A DNA stretch of 64,000 nt from Edaphochlamys debaryana (taxonomy: Eukaryota; Chlorophyta; Chlorophyceae; Chlamydomonadales), in the NCBI GenBank assembly GCA_016858145.1, contig JAEHOE010000068.1, forward strand, positions 578,036 to 642,035, written 5' to 3'. The notes under the pieces were generated by a model. It was given only the letters and a program-made list of their open reading frames with translations, was not told the origin of the DNA and made no database searches. How positions within the stretch are numbered: position 1 is the stretch's first letter; each line of letters begins with the position of its first letter. The position numbers and the translations under genes were made by a program. This document shows positions 31,157 through 43,120 of this stretch, piece after piece.

Positions 31157-32398
31157 GCTGCCAGGCTGGCAGGCTCTTCGTCACCCATCCCTCGTTCGTC
31201 CCTCATTGCATGCCCGTGGCGGCGACAGTGTAAGCATGACGGGCGGGGGAGGGGCGGGGGAGGGGGGATCACGTACGCTAATGAGCAAGGGCTGCTTGTT
31301 TTGAACTCTAGTCATGAGCGGATGGACCGAACCGGATGCCACTCAAGCAAGTCAGGCGGAAAGCGTTCGTGCTGGTCCTTCAGGGGGGTCCTCTCTCCTC
31401 TATTCGTTGCAAACATCGAGGATTGCTTGCTGGTCCGCCTGGGGAGTATGTAGCAGATGGATCAGCTTCCGTGTATTGCTGGTCATAAGGCTCGCCACGT
31501 TCTCCCAAGTCCCCATTTCGCCGCTCGGGCTGTTCCATCGTCCTGGTGCCGTACGTGGGGTAGAAGAACATCAACGAAGCGAAGCGCTGCCGTGGGGTGC
31601 CGTGGGGTGTTTGCAATGCAAGGTCCAGGCGTGCGGCAACCAGCTCGCTCGCTCGACCCGCAGTCGAGTCTAACGCTGTTGCATGCCATAACGTGCGCGC
31701 CATTACCTGTTGGTGGCTGGCTGGTAGAGAGGAGGCGGAGAGGAGCTGGTGATGGGGAGTGAGACGCCAAGGGAGCAGCGAGGGATCAGTCAGGGATCAG
31801 CAAGGAGACCAGTTGCGCTTGCGCTCCTCGACTTCCACGCTCGTCCTCGATTGCCGATTAGCCTAATGCGACGCAAAGCATACTCGACAGCTGTCTCGTT
31901 TGCATCTGCTGGAGCTGATCGGGCGCTGCTGCTGGCGGGCTGAGAGATCCGGGCACGACAACCGGCGGACCCGCAGCTAGATAGAAACTTGGCCGCTGCG
32001 CGTGCAAAGTGCAGCGCACACAACATGACCGCCCAGCGCAATTTTCTTAAACTTTTCTCAGTAGCTCGAGGACATCGGCGCACCAGCAGTACTCGTCGCG
32101 CATCGGGAGCGACGACATGCAGCAGCTGCTTCTTCGAAGGTCGCAACCAGAGCTACTGATCACGCTTCTGGATTAACCTCAACAGTTGACGACGGGGGCT
32201 GTAGATGAGCCGACAGCTCGGAGCCGAGCTTCATCGCTCATCTCAAACGCCATGTTCGGTAGCTGCTGGGGGCCCCACACGGAGCACCACGGATTACGGT
32301 ACTTGGGGCCCGGCATAAGTACGCAGGGCCCGCCCTCAAGTGCCGCCACCTTCCTGCCCCAGCCCTGTCCACTCGAGGCTTGCCTTGCCGCCCGCCGT
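31157..32398. other. No supported gene; 3' flank of RING gene
   Basis: Short uninformative frames only. The part adjoining 32398 should include the 3' UTR of the minus-strand RING protein gene. Confidence 0.45.
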
Positions 32399-35300
32399 TC
32401 AGGGCCGCTGCTGCGAGGGCCCACTCAGTGGCCCCACCCCCAGCGCCCCGCCCGGCCTCGCGGCCCCTCCACCAGGACTCCCCAGTGCCCCGCCCCCCGC
32501 CCCCGCCGACCCCGTGTAGGCCCCGATCGCACGTGCCGCTTGGGTCCCCGTCCCCGCCGGCCCCTTGAACCCCGCCCCAGCCCCCCCTCCCCCACCCCCG
32601 CCCGCCGTCCCCCCCGCCCCTCTCCCCGCCGCCCCCGGCTCCGCGGGGCCGCCGGGCCCCTGCTGTAACGCCCGCTGGATCGCCGCCAGCGCGGACCGCT
32701 TGAGTTCGTACTTGGCGCAGATCGCGTCCAGCGGCGCATTACTAATGGTCATGACGGCGGGTGAGTCAGCGCCGCACTCCGTACACAGGCCGTTGGCGTT
32801 CGCCAGGCACTTGCGGCAGAAGGTGTGGCCGCAGGGGATGAGCGTGACGGGGGACTGCGCGTGTGGGGGGGGGAAAGGGGGAAGTCAGGGGAGACGAGGG
32901 GATGATACCTGTGTGGGCGCGTCCCCTGTGTGTAGGGAAGGTAGGAGGCGAGGAGCTGCACGAGGAGCTACGCGGCCGACGCGCCGACAGCCACTCCAGC
33001 CCCACCCAGCCGCTGGTGCAAACCATGGACACATTCAGCTCCCGTCTATCTCCTCCCCCTCGTCGCCCCCACCTTGAACGTGTCCAGGCACATGAGGCAG
33101 GTGCAGGGGGGCGCCAGGGAGTCCTCGATGTGCACCAGCTTGGCCACGGTGCCCCGCAGCTCCCCCGCCACCGCGTGCCAGGCGGCGGGGTCGAAGGAGG
33201 CGGCCTGGGGGGGTGTGAACGGCTGCTCGTGTTAGCCGGGTAGCCGGCCGGTTCAAAGTGGGTGTGTGATGGGCTGCTCGCATAAGTGGGTGGGTGTGCC
33301 AACCCTTGGAATCAGCAACGCGTACAGCGCGCGAAGTGTGTGTGTGGAGGGAGGGGGGTGGAGAGGTGGGAGAGGGGGGGGGAAGCGTTTGGGGGTGGCA
33401 GGGGCAGGTGGCGGATAGCGGGAGCGGGCTGGAGGAGGCGTGCGGTGGAGTCGCGCCGCCCTGCCTCTCTGCCGCCGCACGGGTGCGGCTGCCCTCCCCC
33501 TTCTCCTCAGTCTTCCACACGACCACAGCGCACCTTGGCCCTCAGCTCCTCGTGCTCCCCCTGCATGACCTGCAGCTTGCGGACCAGGCCCTGACAGGGG
33601 GGGAGGGGGAGGGGGGAAGGGGCGGGGGGGGGGGGTTTGTAGGCAGACGACGTGGATGCAAGCTACCCATCAAATCCAGGGACGAGGTAGCCCCGCTCCG
33701 CTCCACGTTCCGCTGTTCGATGCCAACGCCATCGCCTCTCCCTTTCCCCCTCGCTTTTCCTCCTTTCCCCCCCCCCCCCCTCCGTCCCCACCTGCACGCC
33801 CTCCGTCAGCAGCCCGAAGCCCAGCCGCAGGGCCCCCGCCATGGCCTCCAGCAGCGCCCCCCCGCCGTCGTCGCCCACGCCCCGCAGCCCCGGCGGCAGC
33901 TCCCCGGTGCCCGGGGGCAGGGCCACGCCCATGCGCCCCAGGTGCTTGGCCACCAGGGCCAGGTCCGTGGCCAGCTTGGAGCACGTGGACCAGGCCCCGC
34001 GCACGTGCTTGCGGACCTGACAGGGGGGGAGGGGGGGAGGGGGGGAGGCAGGGGGGAGGGAGGGGGGAAGGGAGGAGGTGCGTGTTGGGGGCAAGGGAGG
34101 AGGTGGAGAAGGAGGTTGAGTGCTGTGTAGGTATCGGCCGCGCGTGATAGCCGTCCGTCCCATAGTTCCCCATTCTCCGGCCCGTTCTCCCCCCCCGCCC
34201 CCCCCACCGAGTCCAGCTGCTCCGTGTACTGCCGGAGGTTGTGGTCGTACTGGTCCTTGGCGGCCTGGGGGGGAGGGGGGAGGAGGAGAAGGAGAAGGAG
34301 AAGGAGAGGGTCGGATTTCCATACTAAGTATGTAGCTATTGGCGCCCAGCCGGACCCCAGCTGGTCGCCTCGATACCCGCTACCTCCTCCCTCCCTCCCT
34401 CTCCTCTCCTCTCCCTCCCCCACCTGTAGGTCCTGGTTGAGCTGTGTGTGGAGCACCGCCAGGGCTGTGGCCGTGTCCTGAGGGGGGGGGGAGAGGGGAG
34501 GAGGAGACAGGGGGAGGACAGGTTGAAGACAAGAGAGGAGAGGAGGGTGCGGAAGCCAGGCGAGTCCAGGGCCGTGGCGGTGTCCGGGACGGGGGGGTGG
34601 GGGGAGGAGGGGAGAGGGGGAGGGGGAGGGGGAGGGAAGGAGGGTTGGAGGCGAACACAGAGGAGGGCACAGGCGGCAGTGCGCAGCTAATGCCGTCGTG
34701 CACGCTGACCCCAACCGCAGTGTCCGCGCACTGAACAAGGTGCCGACTAGAGGAGCGGGGGCTGCATGGAGAGCAGCACGCTCGGACGCACGCGGCACGG
34801 CGAGAGGGAAGAGCGGGATGGAAGGAGGGTACCGCATCCTGACTTTGCATGCCGCCCTCCTACCCCCCTCCTACCCCTCCTACCCCCCTACCCCTCCACC
34901 CGCCACCCCCTCACCACGTGCTCTCCGTCCTTGGCGGCTGCCGCTGCCGCCGCCCTCAGCTCCTCCTTGGCCGCAGTCAGCTCAGAATCCAGCTGCGGGG
35001 CCGGGGCCGGGGGGGGGGGGCGCGGAAGGAAATGAGCGAGGGCCGAGGAAAGGTCGAGGCCGAGAGGACACCAGCCAAGCATCCAGCTGCGGGCCCGGAT
35101 GGGTTTTGAGCGAAGTGCTTGAAAGGCCCGGAGACCTCGGCACGGACTAGCAAGCAGTACACCACGTCAACAGTACGACGTACACACACGACTGTACGAC
35201 ACAGCTGGCTGAGAGGCTGGCCGGTCGGGGGCTGGCTGGTCCCCGTTCCTGCACCCGCCAGCATCCTTCCTTCCTCCCTCCCTCTTCCTTCCCCTCCTCC

Positions 35301-38300
35301 CCCCTCCCGGCTCCCCCACCCGCTCCACCCCCCCACCCCCAACGCCCCCATTCCCCGCACCAGCTCGATCCGCCGCGTGAGTCCCGATCGCTCCGACGCC
35401 CACACGCGGGCAGCCGACTCGGCCTCGCGGGCGTGCGTGGCCGTGAGGCGGGACACCTGGGGGTGGGTGGGGATTGGAGGGAGGGGTGGCGGGGAGGCGG
35501 GTCGAGAGGGAAAGAATGGATGGGACAGCCTCTACGCCCTAGCGCAGCACGCACAGGGCCCCAGGCCAAGGCTGCATGCTCCGCGGCACCGAGCGCCCCA
35601 GCCTCTTTTGGGCTCTTCACTCCCCCCCTATTCCCCACACACAAAGAGGCGCACGCATCCCTCCCCCCCCAACCCCCCACCTCCGCCTCCACCGCCGCCA
35701 GTCTGGCCCCCAGGCGCTGCCGCTCCGCCTCCACCCGCTCATCGGCCTGGGCCTGGGCGGCCTGGGGGTGGAGGGACACGGGGGGAGGGGACAGTGAGGG
35801 TGAAAGAGGTGGTGAAACCTGGGTCGTATCACTCTCACGCGCAGCCAGTCCGGGACTAAAATGCGCCCCAAGTCGCTCCTATGGTGCACTTTTTCCATCC
35901 CCTCTCCCCCCCCATTCCCTCCGTTTCCCCCACCAGACGATTTCCCCCGTCTGCCATATCTCCCGGCCCCAGCCCCCACCTGCAGCGCCGCCCGCTGCTC
36001 CGCCTCCAGTGCGGCCTGCGAAGCTGCCAGCAGCTGCCGCGCGGCGCTCTCTGACGCCAGCGCAGCAGCCAGCTCCGCCACCTGCGACTGGAGGGCGGCG
36101 GCGTCGCCGCGGACCTGCGGGGTGGGTTGGGTTGGGGTGGAGGGGGGATGGGGGGTAGGTGGAGGAGGAGGGGGACGGGGGACGGAGAGGGTAAGAGCGG
36201 CCCACCCACCCAGCCACCCCCCACCGAGCCATCCCGAACCCACCGTGCTGACTTCCCGGTCCGCCTCCGCTCTCCGGCGGATGGCGGCGGAGCTCAGCGT
36301 CTGCGAGGGCGTGGGTGTGGGAGGGCCGGGAACGGTGAGCAGTTTGGCACGAGTTGCGGGTCCCCCCTCCCCCTTCCCCTTGCCTCCTCCCCCTCCCCCA
36401 GTCACACCCACATCTAAGGTTGCCCCTGCCCCTCCCCCCCTCGCTTGCCTCTATGGTGGAGCCCATGCCCAGCAGTGCCGCCTCCAGCTCCGTGATCTCC
36501 GCCTCCCACGACTGCAGCTTGAGCTGGGTCACTGCACGGCAGGGGGATGTGGGGGAGGGGGGGTGGGGGTTAGTTGAGGGAAGGGGACATGACTGGCTGG
36601 GCGGGGGACTGGACGACGGCCCGGGGCGCGGGGAGGGAGAGGGGAGGGGCTACGCAGATACGGATCCCCAACCGGTTGAGCCGGCTGGCGCCACAAGCCC
36701 CATAACACCCTTGCAGCCCCAAACCTGCTCCCCCCCCTCACCGCTGACCGCCTCGTCCACCCGCTCCCTCGGCCCTCCTCTACCCTCACACAACCTCCAA
36801 CCCAAGCTGGACCCTTTTCAGCCCAACCCCCGTAAAACTGACAGCCCGCCCCCCCCCCCCCCCCCCGCCCCCCCCTTCACCGCTGACCGCCTCGTCCACC
36901 CGCTCCCTCGGCCCTCCTCTACCCTCACACAACCTCCAACCCAAGCTGGACCCTTTTCAGCCCAACCCCCGTAAAACTGACAGCCCGCCCCCCCCCCCCC
37001 CCCGCCCACCCCCTCACCGCTGATCGCCTCGTCCACCCGCTCCCTCGGCCCTCCTCTACCCTCACACAACCTCCAACCCAAGCTGGACCCTTTTCAGCCC
37101 AACCCCCGTAAAACTGTGTTGTACCAAGCCTAGTGCTTGAGCTGTTTGAACGATAGTAAGAGCTAAGTGAGAACCCAGAGTCGTGTCCGTTTGGCACGCG
37201 CCAGCTGTGCGCCCATGCGCCCCGGCGTTACGCTGGGCTCTACTTAATCTGGCCTCCGCGCCCAATTGGTATCGGTAGATACCGCGTCTCAAACGGACAC
37301 GACTCTGGGTTCTCACTTAGCTCTTACTATCGTTCAAACAGCTCAAGCACTAGGCTTGGTACAACAAACTGACAGCCCGCCCCCCCCCCCCCCTTCCCCC
37401 CCCTCACCGCTGACCGCCTTGTCCACCCGCTCCGCCTCCGCCGCCATGCCCCGGCTCAAGCGGTCGCTGAGGCGCGTGAGGGAGCGCTCCGCTATGGCCT
37501 CGATCTGGGGGGCAGGGGGGAGGGGGGGAGCGGAGGAGGAGGGGTGGATGCAAGCTGTCAGCACCCGCCGGCCCACCCACCCAACCTCCAGGCCTCAGCC
37601 CTCCTCATCCCGACAGTCCTGCGACCCCCCCCCCCCTTGCCACCGTGTAGTCACACCCCTGGTGTCCTGGCCTACCTTTCTGGGGCAAGGGCACACCAGT
37701 GCCAATCGACCTGACGCTAGCCGCCCCCCCCCTGTCACCCCCGCCGCCCCTCCAGTTTCCAGTCCGTCAAAGATCTACCCGCCCCCCCCCGCCTCCCGTC
37801 CCTCTTACCCTCGACGCCAGCAGGTTGCCCGCCTCCCCCGCGCGGTGCGCCATGCCGGACACAGCACGCGCCCCAGCCGCAGCACGCGCCTCCGCGGCCC
37901 GCACGGACGCCTCCGCCTCCGCCGCCACGCGCGCCGCAGCAGACTCGGCAGCGGCGGCGGACCTGCGGGTTTGAGGGGGGGGGGGCAGCGCGAGGGGCAG
38001 GCACGTGAGGTTGGGGTGAGCGCGGCGGGATGCAGACAGTTGCCGTGACTCTGGAATGTCCACCGCAGTAGCCTTGCAAAGCTTCCTGTTGTGGAGGATT
38101 AACTTCACGTCTGCCTCCTGCCGCCTACGGCACAGCACTCGCCCCCCCCACCCCCCACCCCCCCCCACCCCTGAGCAGCCGCTGCGGCACACTCCCCGAA
38201 CTCTGGCGGAGCCAAAAGGGCTTCGCGGCGCCCGTTGCATTCTAGTCAGTCCCCTTAACCACTCGGGCACGACTGCAGGGCTTGCGCCTGCTAGAACGAT

Positions 38301-41300
38301 TGATCGCAGTCGACAGGATTCGAACCTGTGCGGGAGATCCCAACTGATGTCCGGACACTCCAGGCACCGCGTTCCCGCTCGAGCTGAGCTCGGCGGGTGA
38401 TCAGAAAGGTATTCACGTCGGCCCCACTCCGCTTTCCCCACACGCGTTCCACCCCGCGCGGCGAAAAACCACTAAAGCGAGCAAGTTTCGCAGCTCTTGC
38501 CCGGGTTCGATCGGGGGTCTTCCGCCTGGTTCCCTTGAGACTCCTTTCCCTCGAGCTGGGCTCGAACGGGGGATCTCCATCGAACGGGGGCTGCCGCCGC
38601 TGAGCTTTAGCCACCCAAAAGGCAGGGTTTGAACGGGGGATCTCCTTCTCCACCCCTGCCCGTGCCCGTGCCCATACCCACGCGCTTTCTCACCCCCCGT
38701 TAACCCCCCGCCCCCACCCACCCCACCTGCGTGCGTCCGCCAGCGCCCCCCGCGTCTGCGCCAGCTGCATCTGCAGCCCGTTGCTGACCTCGTCGGAGGC
38801 CATCTTGCCGCTGAGGGAGGTCTGGGGGCGGAGGGGAGGGGGAAGGGGAGGTTCACGAGGGCGACCTGGCAAGGCCTGGTTGCGGGCGGGAGCAGAAGGT
38901 TCAACAGCTCCGACTGCAATGCGCCTCTGCATCCCTTTCCAAGCCCTCCTCCCTCCCTCCGCCGGCTGCGTGAGCCCGTGCCCGTGCCCGTGCCAATACA
39001 CAGCTATCTTTCCCCTTGCTTTTACCTCTTTCCCCCCACCCCCACCTGCAGCTGCTCCGACACATCGTTGAGGGTGTGCTTGAGCCGAGTGATCTCCGTG
39101 TCCCGCACGTCGGTGGCGGCCTGGGGGGTGTGGGGTGAGGTGCGGGGAGTTTAGGCCGCAGCGTTGACCACACACACGCGCGCGCCTACGACTCCCCGGC
39201 TCACACGAGCAGGCAAACAGTCCAGTCGCCTTTCCTGCCGCTACCCCCCCTGGCTGTGTGCACACACCTTGGCCTCCGCCAGCGCTGTCTCCGTGGCTGC
39301 CAGTTTGGCGGCCAACTCATCGTGTTCCTGGGGGCGAGAGGAGGGCAGGGGACAAAGCAGCCCCTCTGTCCTCAAGCCCCCCGCACCTGCCCCCCCTGAG
39401 GAGCCAGACCCAGACCCAGGCACTGCCCCCACGCGCCCCTCGCCCCACCACTAAAGTGCTCCCGCAGCCCACGACCACCATTGGAGTGCCCCCGACACCC
39501 AACACCCCGCCCCCATTGCCCCATACCAAAGTCCCAAACACATACCCACCATCCCCCCGCCAGCCGCACCTGCCGCGCCAGCTCCTGCGCCCGCTGCGCC
39601 CCCCGCAGCTGAGCCTCCAGCACCGCCTACGGCCAGGGCGGGTGAAGGGGGGGGGCAAGGCAGGGGGAGGCTGAGGGTACAATCGGACGTGGCCGGGGGG
39701 AGCGGTGCCCATGCAGAGCGGTTCAACCCTGCCCCTTCCCTGTACACTGTAACCTCTACGAAAGCAGCCCGCTGCCCGCACCTGTGTGCCCCTGGCTGCC
39801 TGCAGGGACACCTCCCCCGCTCGGGCGGCGGAGCTGAACTCGGCGGCCTGCTGGCCCAGGTTCCTGGGGGGGGGGGGAGGGGGGAAGGGGGGGGGAGCTG
39901 AGAGAGCGCAGCATGCGGGCAAGTTGAGAGTTGAGTCATAGCACGGCGCGCACCCCATTGCACAGCATAGCACGGCGCTAGATGCGGGCCTCGGTCCGGG
40001 GCGAGCCAGGAGCCTCGAGCCGGGTCCCGATGTACGGCAGGCTCGGTGGCCGCCCAACGTCGCCCTCCCATGCTGTCCGCGCTCCCCCTCCCCAGTCCAC
40101 CCCACCTGGCCTCGTCCTTAAGCGCCCGCACTGTGTCCTCCAGCCCCGTCACCTGGGGGGGGGGAGGGCAGGGGGAGGGGCAGGGGGCAGGGCGGGAATG
40201 TGGGGCGGAGAGCCACAGGCAGCTTGGGGGCCCGAGCGAGGCTTTGGTGCTGGGAGTCCCTTCGTGAGCGTACCCTTCCCCATCCCCGCGGCCCTTGCCC
40301 AAGCTCGCTAAAATATCCGTCCGACCCCCCGACCCCCACCTCTTCCCCTCCCCTCTCCCCTCCCTCCCCCTCCCTCACTGCCTCCCCCCTGTCCCTCCCC
40401 GCCCCCGCCCCACCGTGGCCGCCAGGGCCGCTGCCTTGGCCGCCTCCGCCGCCTGCGCCGCCTTGGAGGTGGACAGAGCCTCACGGAGGGACCGGACCTG
40501 TTTGGGTGGGGGGTGGGAGGGGGGCAGTGGCGAGCGGCCTTCAACGCAACGCACCGCCCGGGTCTTGTCCTGTACGCTTGTGAGGGCTCCCTGCAGATTG
40601 CTACAATAGCTTTCCGGTTTCGCTTGCACTCATTCCCAAAATGCCAACATAGATTCAGTGCACAACGCACGTGCACCACGCCACACCACCATGCCTCAAA
40701 GCCCCCGCCCACCTCTGACGCCAGCGCCCGGCCGTCCCCCTGCGCCGCCGCCAGCTGCTGCTTGAGCTCCGCCACCTCCCCGTCCCGGCCCCCCTGGGCC
40801 TTGCGCCAGGACTGCGGGGAGAGAAGAGGGGCAGGGTGGGTGAGGAAGGGGGGGGGGCGGGTGAGGAGCGTGGGGCCTTGATTCGCCCAGCTCGCCTTGC
40901 CCTGGGGGCCACCTCGCCCGCAACCCCGTGACCCGATCCCACGCCCCATGGCCCCATGCTGCACCCGCCGGCCCAGCCCGGGTCGTCCTTCACACCTTAC
41001 CTCAAGCTGCCCTGTCCCCATACCCAGCCCCGCATCCAGCTCCCCCTTACTCCCCTCCTTCCCCTTCCCCTTAGCTCCAACCAACTCTCCGCCCCCCCCT
41101 CCAGCTGCACGGCCTGCCGCCCTCCACACCCAAGCCCCAGCTGCACTTAACCTCCGCTCCCCTCCCCTCCTGCTACCCCCTCTTCCCCCACCCCCACCCC
41201 CTCACCCACCTCCAGCTGCACGGCCTGCTGCCCGCTCTTGTGCTGCTCGTCCTCCAGGCTCTGACGCAGCCTGGGGGTGTGTGAGAGGAGGGTCACAGGA

Positions 41301-43120
41301 GGGTCATAGGGTATAGGTACTGGAGCCGGGCAGGCCTTTTCGGTTGGTGCTGGGGCCGGGCCAGCCCCTTCCGCCGCAACCACCAAGTGCTTACTGACTC
41401 CCCACCCTGGTCTTGCTCCCCGATACTCTCCCCGCTGAGGCTTGCACGAACCCCTCTCCGCCTCTCCTCATCCCACCCCTTCCACCACCCCCTACCTGCT
41501 GATGGTCTCCGTCATGGCCACACCCCGGGCGTTGGCCTGGGCCGCCTCCCGCCGCAGAGCCTCCTGGCCCGACTGTGTATGGGGGATGGGGGATAGAAGG
41601 TACAGTAAGGGACGGCTCAGCTTTCAGCGGTTGACTGCAAGCACCGACAGATAACGCTGCTAGCTCCACATGTGAGCGATGGCCACCTGCGTGCCCTGCC
41701 GGTACATCCGTCCCCATGCACCCGACTTCCTGCCACCGTCCTTTCCCCCTCTCCCCTGGGATCCGGCCGCCAACATGCAGCTCCGCCCGCTGCACGGGCC
41801 GCCCCCACGCCCGTGCCTATAAAATATATGCCTTCTTGCCCCAGTTCCCCCCACACACACAAACTTTCGCCCCCGCTTCCCCTCCCCCGCTGTTGGATTC
41901 ACCTGCAGCTCCGCCAGCTGCGCGGGCAGCCCCCGCAGCCCCTCCAGCTGCCCCTCCAGTGCCCCCACCCGGGACCGGGCCTCGTCCAGGGAGGAGGTCA
42001 GCGCGGTGACCGTGCCCTGGGGCCGGCAAGGAGAGGGGGGTCAGGAGGGGGAGGAAGGGGTCGGCGAGGGGAGGGGGAAGCACCGAGGCAGAAGACGCGG
42101 GGCTGGAAGATGGTGGGGCCGTGAGGCCAGACCCAATTCAACCTGACCTCCACCCCAGATGCCCAAGCGACACGGGCCCTCCGCGGCCGCAGTCCCTGCC
42201 GTTCGTTGCGGCAGCGGCCCCCAAGTCCCGACCGCCCCTACGCCCAGGGGATGCTCCCATCCGCGCTGCAGCCCTGCCTGCACCTCTGCACGCCGCATGT
42301 CCCCTGGTCCCCAGGACTTTCTCTCAAGGCTACGGCCCGGCCGTGCTCAGGCCCCACGGGCCAACCACCTAACTGGGGCCCCGACTGGTGCACCGAGCTC
42401 CCCAGACCATCACCACCTCCCCAGTAAGGTCCCGGGGGGGGGGGGGAGACAGGGACCTGCTGCCTCCAAGCATCGGCACAGGCTGTGGCCGACCACACCC
42501 CTGCATCCACCCGGCCGCGGCCCCGCCCACCTGCTCGCCCGCCAGTGCTGCGAGAGCCTGCGCAGGGGACAAGGAGGCCGGTCACAAGGCGATCAGCAGG
42601 CGGACAGAGGCCGAGTACAGGGGCAGGGTAGGACAGGCTGAGGTGCAGCCAGGGCACCACACCCTTCTAGGCGCAAGGGCGCCAGGGGCTGAGCGAGGAG
42701 CTCTGTCCCGCTCCGCAATCAGCTGTGCTCAGAGGCTCCTCCTGGCTGTACCCCACAGCCACGACCGAAAGCTCAGGAGGGGGGAGGGAAGGCCCCTCGG
42801 GAAAGCCCCCACGCCCAGCCCGACCCCCCCCTGGGCACCTGCTCCAGCTCCTGCTGCTTCACGTGCATGAGCCGGCTGATGGACTCGTAGTTACGCTGCA
42901 CCGAAACCAGCATCAGCGACTTCTGCAGAACGAGGCGGTGCGAACGGGGGGCGTAGAAGGTTGAGCGGGCGGGGTTGGGATTGTGAAGAGGATGGCTGAG
43001 CGGCAGAGATTGGCGTGCCCCCACCCCACGCACCTCCTTGAGCTCCTCCGCCAGGGCCTCCTCCACCTTCATGTCCGCCAGCGTGCGGCCCCCCGACCGC
43101 GCCATCTGGCCTGTTTGCAC
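32399..43120 (-). CDS. Coiled-coil protein with C-terminal C3HC4 RING finger, 28 exons
   Basis: Probable E3 ubiquitin ligase. Exons 1-14: 43120-43034, 42922-42839, 42557-42531, 42016-41903, 41572-41496, 41270-41210, 40811-40713, 40497-40414, 40152-40106, 39863-39782, 39626-39570, 39327-39268, 39120-39046, 38821-38727. Exons 15-28: 37962-37809, 37504-37408, 36531-36449, 36300-36244, 36114-35980, 35761-35681, 35456-35361, 34992-34915, 34477-34424, 34264-34208, 34016-33792, 33590-33534, 33204-33073, 32854-32399. These join to 2,811 nt, 936 residues, in frame throughout, which supports the model. Residues from about 30 to 700 are heptad-like helices (LAAKLAATETALAEAK, VAELAAALASESAARQLL). The RING is C777-x2-C780-x12-C793-x-H795-x2-C798-x2-C801-x7-C809-x2-C812. 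A Gly/Pro-rich tail follows. The layout resembles BRE1-like and other coiled-coil RING ligases; orthology is unknown. Exon 17 appears to use a GC donor. Start could be Met1 or Met6. Confidence 0.87.
36741..37407 (-). repeat. Partial exon-intron tandem duplications in the RING gene
   Basis: A unit of about 138 bp recurs at 36741, 36880 and 37018. Each copy starts with the end of exon 16 (CCGCTGACCGCCTCGTCCAC on the plus strand; the genuine exon end is at 37408), including its splice donor. The third copy is separated from the genuine exon end by 389 bp, which equals one unit plus the 250-bp MITE and its 5-bp duplication. Long C runs divide the copies. Confidence 0.88.
37117..37366. mobile_element. 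250-bp MITE with 77-bp perfect inverted repeats
   Basis: The element starts TGTTGTACCAAGCC and ends GGCTTGGTACAACA. Positions 37117-37193 and 37290-37366 are perfect inverted copies over 77 bp, separated by a 96-bp unrelated core. A 5-bp direct duplication, AACTG, flanks it (37112-37116 and 37367-37371). Sister repeats in the same intron have a single uninterrupted AACTG, giving the empty site. There is no coding capacity. A 5-bp duplication with TGTTG termini does not fit the commonest superfamilies, so I leave the family open. The perfect arms imply recent activity. Confidence 0.95.
38214..38217 (-). terminator. Candidate Pol III terminator
   Basis: A TTTT run on the minus strand lies 22 nt beyond the 5'-half segment of the permuted tRNA. 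That is where RNA polymerase III would stop after transcribing both halves. Four T residues are a minimal terminator, and this sequence is also compatible with chance. Confidence 0.45.
38240..38348 (-). tRNA. Circularly permuted tRNA-Ser(AGA) gene
   Basis: On the minus strand the 3' half comes first (38348-38305, 44 nt), then a 28-nt spacer (38304-38277), then the 5' half (38276-38240, 37 nt). Joined 5' to 3' they give an 81-nt type II tRNA. The acceptor GCAGTCG pairs with CGACTGC and G73 is the serine discriminator. A D-arm is present (CCCGAGTGGTTAAGGG). Anticodon stem ACTGA pairs with TCAGT around loop CTAGAAA (anticodon AGA). A long variable arm pairs GGG with CCC, and the T-arm is ACAGGTTCGAATCCTGT. 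The halves break between positions 37 and 38, the canonical intron site. Leader GUCCG can pair with trailer CGGGC, consistent with a splice-endonuclease substrate. The gene lies inside an intron of the RING gene, on the same strand. Confidence 0.82.
38495..38655 (-). repeat. Degenerate tRNA-like T-arm fragments
   Basis: Upstream of the permuted tRNA (minus strand) there are three related pieces with a T-loop-like core: GATCCCCCGTTCAAACCC, GATCCCCCGTTCGAGCCC and GACCCCCGATCGAACCCGGG. One is preceded by GGCTAAAGCTCAGCGG, which resembles a D-arm. Their T-stems do not pair, so they are not functional tRNAs as read. They may be decayed tRNA genes or tRNA-derived repeats. Confidence 0.4.
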
